A stretch of 64,000 nucleotides of DNA, taken from Dactylis glomerata (Eukaryota > Streptophyta > Magnoliopsida > Poales > Poaceae). The notes beneath the pieces are model-generated. The model was not told where the DNA came from. It saw nothing but the letters and a program-made list of their open reading frames with translations, and did no database searches. Shown here in pieces: positions 56,847-64,000 of this stretch (the first letter of the stretch is position 1; the number at the start of each line of letters is the position of its first letter). Location: positions 124,001-188,000 of the forward strand of contig QXEO01001836.1 of NCBI GenBank assembly GCA_007115705.1, written 5' to 3'. A program made the position numbers and the translations under genes.

Positions 56847-58160
56847 TCACTTCGCCACCGTCAGGCCATGGCGCTTGCACTTCATCACCGGCTGGACGGA
56901 GGAGGTGGCTCGGATCAGGGTGAACTGGAAGCAATTGACGTCAAGCTCGAAGACGCGGACGTCGTCCTTCCGCAGAGTGAGCTTCTTCACCATGGCCTCC
57001 TAGCCCCGCATGAAGAACAGCTTGCCCTGGAACCACTCCATGTTCACCCTGTACTCGCAGAACTCGCCATGGCGGAGCGGGATGGTGGCACCTGCCTGCG
57101 ACGTGATCTTCAGCACCCTGGACACCTCCCAGGCTATGGCAGGAGGGACGACAAGGTCGTACTCCCTGAGCTGGACGTAGAAGCACCTTGGCACCTGGGC
57201 GACCTCGTAATGTCCCAGGCGAGGTTTACGGCCAGACGTCGACCTTCCCTCCCAGTCTCTGAGATAGGCGACCGCCCCAGGAACTTCTAGGCGCGTGTCG
57301 ATGTAGGGGTTCACGGGGAGCTCGTCCTCCACTTCCAGATCCCGGTGCACGTAGCCGGCGACGATGGCGTCCCAAGCCTGTACATGATTAGCAGAATGAT
57401 CCCACATCAACGGGAATGTCTACCAAGCAATTTCTACCAATTTCTAACAGCAATTTGTACAAATGTCTACTTTGGATGTCTACCAAGCAATGTCTACCAA
57501 GCTTACAACAATGTCTACCAAGCTTACAACAATGTCTACCAAGCTTACAACAATGTCTACCAAGCTTACAACAATGTGTACCAAGCTAACACCAATGGCT
57601 GGTTTGCACCAATGTGTACCAAGCTAACACCAATGGCTACTTTGCACCAATGTGTACCAAGCTAACACCAATGGCTACTTTACAACAATGTCTACCAAGC
57701 TAACACCAATGGATAATTTGCACCAATGTCTACCAAGCTAACACCAATGGCTAATTTGCACCAATGTCTACTTTGTAGCAATCCTACCAATGTCTACTGC
57801 TAGGCGCGCATGTCAACTCGTCGATCCTACGAAATGTCTACTGCTAGGCTTGCATATGAACTCGTCGATCAGGATTGAAACCATGGGGATGTAAAACGGC
57901 GATGGGAAGCCATCTAGTACTAGTCGGCCTAAAAAAAACCCTAGTCAATCTAGGATTCAAGCCATGGGTGCGGGAGAACTTACCTCGGGGGGGAAGGAAA
58001 GATGTGCTGGCGGCTTGGAGGGGGAGTAGCCGATGCCGGAGATCTTGTGGTCGCCGGGGATGGGGCCGGTGAAGGCGCGACGGCTGGCGGCAGCAGCGGC
58101 GCCATCGGTTTGATCCGCACCCCGCTCGACGGTTGCGGGTACGGGGCGAAGCGGGACAGC
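56847..58160 (-). pseudogene. B3-domain-like gene, two exons readable, broken
   Basis: Exon B (57377-56847, 177 codons with stop) encodes a B3-type DNA-binding region: FYVQLREYDLVVPPAIAWEV, then HGEFCEYRVNMEWFQGKLFF and DDVRVFELDVNCFQFTLIRA. Exon A (58160-57984) ends in frame with GDHKISGIGYSPSKPPAHLS. The intron 57983-57378 has GT and AG borders. An in-frame TAG at 57002-57000 replaces the Trp expected in the B3 motif GW, and exon A opens just after a stop with no ATG, so it is a pseudogene or mis-assembled. 58160-58560 upstream is GC-rich and may be the lost first exon (a minus frame starting MDASPAPSPPLPP is open at 58556-58320). B3 proteins are plant transcription factors. The assignment is by pattern. 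Confidence 0.55.
57489..57775. repeat. Minisatellite with a unit switch, in the intron of the B3-like gene
   Basis: About four to five copies of a 21-base unit (AATGTCTACCAAGCTTACAAC, period 21 at 57489, 57510, 57531, 57552, 57573) run into about five copies of a 38-base unit (period 38 at 57573, 57611, 57649, 57687, 57725, 57763). The 38-base unit looks like a diverged 21-base unit plus a 17-base partner (CAATGGCTACTTTGC). Looser copies extend to 57420 and 57840. Confidence 0.9.
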
Positions 58161-59327
58161 TCAACCCTCCTCCTTTGAGAAGGGTGAACCACCATCGCCG
58201 TCTCCCGGCTACCGCCGGGGACACCCGCATTGATCTCCGCCAGTCGGCGAGGATCAATGGGCAGGAGGGATCGAATCTGAGAGGCGGCGGCTCGAATCTG
58301 CCCGTCGGCAGATCCGCCGCTAGCCCTCCCTCAGCGGCAGCGGCGGCCGTCGATGCTCTCGTGGGTGCGCGCGCATCATCGCGTACGGCGACGATCGTTT
58401 GAGCGCCAGCTCTGCGGGTGGTCCAATCGGCGCCGCCGCCCTGCCGAGGTCTTCCGGGTCGCAGTCGATGACGATCAGCATCCTTGCCGGAGTCCGCCGG
58501 AATGGAGAGGAAGGCGAAGGTGGCAAAGGAGGCGAAGGCGCAGGCGATGCGTCCATAGGTGAGAGCGGTTGATGGGACGTGAGAGGAGCGGTGACTGCAA
58601 TGAGACTGGGGACAGTGCAGTTATGCCGCGTCTCTCGCGATTTCTCCACGCGTGCGACCGGGGGAGATTTCAAGGCGTCTTTTGCCTCTGCCCAGCCTGG
58701 CCCTGGGGAAACCGCCGATTCGGGCGTTTCCACTGGGCCTGCGCGAGGGGTGCTTTAACGCACGTGCTAGCCTGCACCGAGGGGTATTATGGGCATCCAA
58801 ACAGGCCGCTATCTTCTCCTCAGGGCCTAGTCCAACTGCTCACAGGCTACCAAACGCGCCCGAATACAAGTTGAGCTCTCTCTCATGCATCCGCACGTCG
58901 CCGGGGCTCTGCACCTTTGGCTCATGCATATAAGAAGACATCGCACTTCTCCTGCATCAGCAAATGAGTCACCGATTAAAATTCATTCATTCAGTGTTTC
59001 AGGTCAGAATTGACAATGTTGTAGTGACCACATAACAAGATTCAACAAAGATAAGCACTCCATTTTGAGATGTGTCTACGCATGCACGGGTGAGCCGACC
59101 AAAAATATGAATTCTCTCCTGCAGCAGCAAATGAGTCACCGATTAAAAATTCATTTCTCTGAACAAAGACAGACACTCCATTTTCAGATGAAGTAGCTTC
59201 AGTCGCGTCGGTAGTCTCTGTACATGCATGATGATAGCTACAGTCGTTGTGTTAAAAAAAAGTAGCTTCAGTCGCGTCGGTAGTCTCGGTACATGCATAC
59301 GGTGGGCCAACCAAAAAATGGAAAAAC
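58161..59327. other. GC-rich leader-like region and local duplications
   Basis: 58161-58740 is GC-rich with low-complexity frames on both strands. 58741-58870 has no assignment. 58949-58980 and 59116-59147 are a direct repeat 167 bases apart (CAGCAAATGAGTCACCGATT in the second copy, one base different in the first). 59192-59229 and 59261-59298 are a 38-base direct repeat with one mismatch (AGTAGCTTCAGTCGCGTCGG). Confidence 0.6.
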
Positions 59328-59399
59328 TGTGGCTGCTGGGATTCGAGCCCAGGTCTCCACGGCCACAACGTGGAATTCTCACCACTAAACTACAGCCAC
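59328..59399 (-). tRNA. tRNA-His(GUG): Nuclear tRNA-His (anticodon GUG)
   Basis: The 72-base minus-strand sequence folds as a complete tRNA. The acceptor arms are GTGGCTG and CAGCCAC with discriminator A, and the D arm includes TAGTTTAGTGG (A box). The anticodon stem is CCACG/CGTGG around the loop TTGTGGC (anticodon GTG), and the T arm is CTGGG-CTCGAAT-CCCAG (B box). No intron and no encoded CCA, as for a nuclear gene. The extra 5' G of tRNA-His is not encoded, which is normal, since eukaryotes add it afterwards. Two T runs follow on the minus strand (59327-59310), a good RNA polymerase III terminator. It looks functional. Organelle-derived copies would differ in sequence. Confidence 0.93.
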
Positions 59400-60629
59400 T
59401 TCGATGTTAATATTTGTATAGTAGGTCTATTTAACGAAAACAAGCAATCACATAACTGCTACTAATTAGTTAATCATGCGTCTGTTCTCTTTTTGATCAT
59501 TATTGAGTGGAATGGCCATCTAAGTATGCTGATGTGAAATCAGGTGGTACGTAGCTGAAGGTGCAACTCTGTCTGATGAAGGGAATAACTATGCTCTGTT
59601 TTTCATTCCCCTTCTTGGAGGCGCTGTTGAGGTGTGTCGATATTTCCCTCACTCTTAGAGTTGGTTGCTGTCTTCGGGTGAAAGCCTTGATCTGGTGCAT
59701 GATCATCATGATGGCGGCGTTCTCAACGTCGTTTCGCTGTTGAGAGCATCGTGATTGAAAATATGGCTTGGAGGTCCTATGCTGCATTGCTCTAATGCTT
59801 GCCGCTCTCCAAGTTTGATCTTCAGGGACCCTATGCACACCATGGCTGATGAGTCCAAGACGACACCGTTCTCAGGATTGACCAAGTTCCGCCATCTATC
59901 TCTTAGGATGGTGCATTGATAGGGAGAATCCTTCTGAGGTGTTCTTCGAAGGCGTCAGCATTGTTTGAGACCCGGCTTTGTTGCTTAGCTTAGGACATGC
60001 TCTCTCTTGTTATACATGTGGTGACTGTCTTCGGATAATCCGGTGTGGAGTTTGTGCTACACTTGTTATTCGCAGCGAGTGGTAGCTTTCTTACATTCAA
60101 ACCTCTACCTTCTATAAAATTATAAACTTATGATACGCCTTTGAGCGTACTTTGAAAAAAATATGCCCTGTTTTTCATTTGATCTGCAAGCCATGTTTTG
60201 TACAACGTTCAGGTTTCCATACGAGGCAGGCAACATCCTCCTGCCTCCTGGTCTGTCCTAATCCAGACTGGTTCACATCACGGTGCAACACTGTGTCAGT
60301 TCTTCCCGGATATCTGATGTGCGCTTTCACTTTGTTGACACAGGAAAAGAAATACTCCATTTGCATTCCATAGATTCGCACCTCATTACAGTGTACAAGA
60401 TACAGGCACTATATTACAGTGTAAACTGAATGAGAAGGAGAAAATTCCATACAGTGAGTACATTACATCATTTGCATTCCATAGATTCGCACCTCCATAC
60501 ACTGTATATTTTTCACTTTATCAAATTTCTAGTGCCACACATTTCCTTTCTATCATCTGAAGTTCTCAAAAGTCAAACAGGAACAGCCCCTGTATACAGT
60601 ATACTCCGATCGCGATCCGGCAGCTGCCA
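59400..60629. other. Intergenic region between tRNA-His and CNX6, with a possible LINE tail
   Basis: No gene recognised. At about 60131-60164 the sequence ATGATACGCCTTTGAGCGTA is followed by TTTG and a short A run. It resembles the 3' tails of Triticeae non-LTR retrotransposons as I remember them. 59840-60130 may be the degraded 3' UTR of such an element. 60384-60629 is the 3' flank of CNX6. Confidence 0.35.
60358..60494. repeat. 26-base direct repeat in the 3' flank of CNX6
   Basis: 60358-60383 and 60469-60494 are identical (CATTTGCATTCCATAGATTC then GCACCT). TTACAGTGTA also occurs twice between them, so this looks like a local duplication of about 111 bases that has decayed. Confidence 0.85.
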
Positions 60630-61220
60630 TCAGCTCTCCTCCATGACCCTCACCTTGCTGCCGCAGCACCCGCCGCCGGACGCCCTGTGTCCCTTCTTCG
60701 CTTCCGCCGCCGTCGCGGCGGGATCAGCGCGGTCGAAGAACTCGCGGTTCTCCTTCCACACCTCGCCGTCGTCGTAGACCTCCTTCTTCCAGATGGGCAC
60801 GGAGGCCTTAATCTCGTCGATCACGTACCGGCACGCCTCCATGGCGTCCGCGCGGTGCGTCGCCGACGCCGCCACGAAGACGCTGGCCTCGCCGGCGGGG
60901 ACGACGCCGAGCTTGTGCGCCACGGCCAGCCGCCGCAGCGCGTGGGCGGCGCGGGCCTCGCGGAGGATGGCCTCGAGCCGGCGCCGCGCCATGGCCGAGT
61001 ACGCCTCGTACCGCAGCTCTACCACGCGCCGCCCGTCGAAGTGGTCCCGGGTGGTGCCCTCGAAGGTGGCGATGGCGCCGGCGCCCAGGTCGCGCACGTG
61101 GTCCACGTACCGGGCGATGTCCAGGCGGCCCGATCCTTCGTCCAGGATCTCGACCAGGTCCTGGTCGTCGGCGTCCGTTTGGGGATCGACCGCCGCCTTT
61201 GGGGGCTCGTCGCCGGCCAT
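60630..61220 (-). CDS. CNX6: Molybdopterin synthase catalytic (large) subunit, MOCS2B/MoaE family
   Basis: Single-exon 196-aa protein. With the small subunit CNX7 it would form the cytosolic molybdopterin synthase, which transfers two sulfurs to precursor Z (cPMP) in molybdenum-cofactor synthesis, needed by nitrate reductase, xanthine dehydrogenase, aldehyde oxidase and sulfite oxidase. Seen: the MoaE core from about residue 21 to 163, with GAIATFEGTTRDHF (R58), LRYEAYSAMA, HKLGVVPAGEASVFVAASA, THRADAMEACRYVIDEIK (H122, R123, K138) and VPIWKKEVYDDG (K145, K146). These are the expected catalytic and dimer residues. Residues 1-20 and the tail (AAEAKKGHRASGGGCCGSKV) are plant-type extensions. 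The ATG at 61220 was chosen because upstream codons in frame (to 61436) look untranslated. GC content is high, as in many grass genes. No stop or frameshift breaks it. Confidence 0.94.
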   Translation of the reverse strand: MAGDEPPKAAVDPQTDADDQDLVEILDEGSGRLDIARYVDHVRDLGAGAIATFEGTTRDHFDGRRVVELRYEAYSAMARRRLEAILREARAAHALRRLAVAHKLGVVPAGEASVFVAASATHRADAMEACRYVIDEIKASVPIWKKEVYDDGEVWKENREFFDRADPAATAAEAKKGHRASGGGCCGSKVRVMEES

Positions 61221-62261
61221 CGAGGGGGAAGCTGCGGCTTCGGGTACTTGGACCAAGGAGCTCGGACTCTTGGAGTTGTCGCTGCTACAGCGAGATAAGG
61301 TTTGGTGGAGGAGAGGATATGAGCAAACTACGAAACTACCCTTCTGGCTTTCGTATCGACCTTCCTTGCCTCGGCACCAAAAATGTCTTTCGCCAGTCCA
61401 TGAAGATCGCGGAGGAATAGAGAAGTACTCCCTCAAGCGAACTTGTCAGACAACAATTTCGTCTTGATTACTTGCAATAATAGGTGGCTTCGCTGGTCGA
61501 TCGACGTCACTGCATGCGCCGAACAGGCAAAGACATGATCCTGTGGGGCGCTGCGTCGAAAGTCGAAACCTACTTCAACCGTTGACCTTAACAAACGCTA
61601 GTGATACTTGCTACACCCTCCATTTATGATATTTTTTTGAATCACATGTAGGAGTATATAAACGTGTTTAAGCGTGTCTATTCACTCATTTCAATTCGTA
61701 TGTATCTTATATTAATTTTTTTTTAAATACAATTTGAAATAGAGGTGTATATTCAGATATCAAAAGGAGCGCGATGGGCGTTGGTCGCCTGATCTAGGCC
61801 GAATCGGTTGTAGTCTGCACCGTTATATCATGATCCAGCGATCAAAACAACATACGACATGGTTTTGTATTTTAGTCCCTCAATTTTTATGAAAACAATT
61901 CGTGGTTCTAGTTTAGGGGCAGATTTGTGTTAGAAACTTATATTTTAACCCTTTGTTTTTTAAAAACTAACCCATTGTGCTAACCCTATCCACTTGACAG
62001 GTAGATTTCTGTCATACCAGTACTATAACAAAATATTGTAATCCCGCGTATAAATAATATATTCTATTACAACAAAAATGTCCCAACATTTTGAGAAAAG
62101 TAAATCTTACAAAATTAGTTGAAATAATATAAATATTTTCTGCAGATTGATTTACAACAATAAATAATCAACTGCTTCAACACAAAACGCACCATGTTAC
62201 AGCAAGATTCATACTGGTTTGTCACATTTTTCAGTAACTTATGCAAAATTAAAAAATAGTA
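61221..62261. other. Upstream flank of CNX6
   Basis: 61221-61440 is probably the 5' untranslated region and core promoter on the minus strand. No strong TATA box was found close to the start. A TTTATATA (minus) near 61655 is about 430 bases upstream of the ATG, and lies in sequence that resembles a decayed Stowaway-type repeat (about 61610-61760). The rest is AT-rich with nothing recognised. Confidence 0.4.
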
Positions 62262-62419
62262 CTCCCTTCGTTCAGAAATATAAGATGTTTTAGCTTTGTG
62301 AATGAAATGTATCTAGACATCTTTTAGTGTATAGATTCGAGCGAACCTATACACTAAAAGATGTCCAGATACATCTTCTTCACAAAACTAAAACATCTTA
62401 TATTTCTAAACGGAGGGAG
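62262..62419. mobile_element. Stowaway MITE (158 bp), TA target
   Basis: Ends CTCCCTTCGTTCAGAAATAT and, inverted, CTCCCTCCGTTTAGAAATAT, with long terminal inverted repeats that fold into one hairpin (ACACTAAAAGATGT in the centre). TA flanks both sides (62260-62261, 62420-62421). It belongs to the Tc1/mariner-related Stowaway superfamily and lies about 1 kb upstream of CNX6. Confidence 0.95.
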
Positions 62420-62589
62420 TATAAAGCAAACAAGAGGGTTTGTGGCATTGCAATATCACGCATGTGCTTTCACCACAAAAACAATATGTGTTTGTTACAA
62501 AATAGACTAAGGTACACAACATCGAATATATTCATGCTGAGAAGTTGTCCATGACGGACTAGATCTCGCCGAATCGGCGTCGTCAACGC

Positions 62590-62820
62590 GAATCTTGCTC
62601 TCAAGAGCCCATCGGTGCTGGCCCATTCATAAAGTTGGGGGCGCCTTTGATCTGGGGCAGCCAGCAACCAAGCAGATGTGTGGGAGGCGCGACGGGGCAG
62701 GATGCCGATAGTGATTGCGGAGGCGTGGGAGGTAAGACGGACCGTTTGATCTGGGCCGACGACAACGAGCGCAGAGGTGTGGGAGGCGTGATGGAGCGGG
62801 ACGCCACCAGACGGTTGCAG
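62590..62820. repeat. GC-rich imperfect tandem repeat
   Basis: CTTTGATCTGGGGCAGC (62645) and GTTTGATCTGGGCCGAC (62746) each begin a unit of about 62 bases that contains GTGTGGGAGGCG. A partial copy (GGAGGCGTGGGAGG) lies between them. Confidence 0.65.
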
Positions 62821-64000
62821 TAACACGACGCGGTAGATGCGAGATGAGAAAATCCATGGAAATTGTTTGGGACTGGAGTGGGGCAGCGGAGTTCACGGGA
62901 GGAAGAAGGTGATATGCAACATGGGTGGGCCTAAGGCGCTGACGTCCACGACCGATCTTTTTCGTTCAATCGGTGGCCAGATGATAAGCATTTCCCGTAT
63001 CAAAATGCTCACTTCCAAAACACAATACCTATTCAATTTTAAGGGGAAGTTGCAAATTTCTAGACATCTAACGTTAGACCATTGGCCTTTGTTATCAGTG
63101 ATACTGGAGATAGAGTTGGCTGTCAAAAATGTAAAAAATTGCTCACTCGTTTTATGTTGGCAATCTAGAGCCAGGAAATGGGAGAAATATTTGAATCTAT
63201 TAGAAATGAAATGTAATTTTCTACAATTTTAGGTTTGTGTGTTCTTTGTGGCTATATTGTGATGACAGGTACACTGTGGCAAGGAAAATATTCCCAGCGC
63301 CGGCTCTATCGCCATCCTCGTGATCATCTTGGCAAACGTTGTTGACATTTTATCTTGCATATCATCATATCTAGATTTAACGGTTTATTGTCCTGCCTTC
63401 TAGTTGTTGCGTCGATAATACCAGTGTTAATGGCGTTAAGCTCTATGTCGTTCTCATATTCCTTTCGAATACTTTCACAATAGTATGTTGATAATTCAGC
63501 AGTTTGACAACATGTTCATAAATGGTGTGTCCATAGAAGTAGTGCATTCAATAACCTTATGTCCTACATATTGGACACGTGTGGCATTTTAAAATCTAGT
63601 CAACTTAAGAATATTTGATGTTTGGAGATCTCGAGGAAATTCAAGATAAAAATGGCGAGCTAGAGATAACGGTGGAGACGATCTTCAAAGAAGCATTTAT
63701 TTTATGATTAATATTAGCTGTCCATGTGTCTATTAGCCTCTTTGATTTGAGTGCATCGTAGCTGGGGCGGAGCTGCACAATCCATGGGCATGTGCGACAC
63801 ATACCCAATATTTTTCCCAAACAAATTCAGTGTATAAGCTCAAATATACATGTATATTCCATAGCGTTCTTTACCGTATGTTATATTATACTCTAAAAAA
63901 TGGTATAAACATGAACTCGAGAGCACAATAAATATGAGCATTTTTTGACAAACAAATAATATGAGCAATCTTCCTAACTCAGGCAAAAAGAACATAATGG
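62821..64000. other. Unassigned right end of the window
   Basis: Mixed to AT-rich sequence. The longest plus-strand frame (62837-63232) has no recognisable protein features and no splice context. Nothing further could be supported. Confidence 0.4.

Noticed and set aside
57489..57775. Regular repeats resembling a CRISPR array
   Set aside because: Units are contiguous, without unique spacers, and the genome is a plant. It is a minisatellite.
60687..61298. Long plus-strand ORFs (203 and 224 aa) across CNX6
   Set aside because: They are antisense shadows of a GC-rich coding exon and have no protein-family features.
62837..63232. 131-aa plus ORF as a gene
   Set aside because: No recognisable features, no promoter or splice context, and AT-rich codon use unlike CNX6.

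Overview
This is a transposon-dense stretch of a large grass genome, most likely Triticeae (wheat, barley, rye or a relative). The grounds are nested Athila-like LTR retrotransposons with a tRNA-Asp-type primer site, an Angela/BARE-like copia element, a CACTA element with grass-type hairpin ends, Stowaway termini, and a GC-rich plant gene. There are no bacterial operons. All element names used here (F, E0, E2, C1 to C5, E1, G) are labels made for this window. Family names such as Sabrina or WHAM were not assigned because no database could be searched.

Layout. 1-6238: F, a plus-strand Athila-like element (5' part outside the window) with decayed pol, a second coiled-coil ORF and a 3' LTR. It interrupts the gag-protease of E0 (minus strand, 6239-25769). 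The LTR of E0 is split by E2 (8843-24640, TSD GATCA), a short non-autonomous relative, and the 3' LTR of E2 is split by C1 (9664-18207, TSD GTTAC), a full-length copia element with one intact 1327-aa polyprotein. 25770-30480: remnants of three copia elements (C2, C3, C4). 30480-46094: G, a Tat/Retand-like gypsy element on the minus strand, split by E1 (31917-43020, TSD CAAAC). E1 has the same LTR type and UTRs as E2 but a different, membrane-protein-like ORF, and carries a 3.8-kb TA-flanked mariner/Stowaway-type element. 46100-50999: gene-fragment-like DNA ending in a probable Helitron 3' end, a copia LTR piece, and unassigned sequence. 51000-53638: a CACTA element (TSD GGA). 53639-56660: exon-like fragments ending in a second Helitron-like 3' end.

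The right end (56.8-64 kb) is the genic part: a broken B3-like gene with a minisatellite in its intron (56847-58160), a nuclear tRNA-His(GUG) gene (59328-59399, minus), and an apparently intact single-exon gene for the catalytic subunit of molybdopterin synthase, CNX6/MOCS2B (60630-61220, minus). A 158-bp Stowaway MITE lies at 62262-62419.

The best candidates for something not well described are three. First, E1 and E2 share one retrotransposon shell (LTR, primer site, long 3' UTR, repeated polypurine motifs) but carry unrelated ORFs. Second, a GC-rich palindrome occurs next to the promoter in the LTRs of F, E0, E1 and E2. Third, an LTR-like promoter block lies inside F directly ahead of its second ORF.
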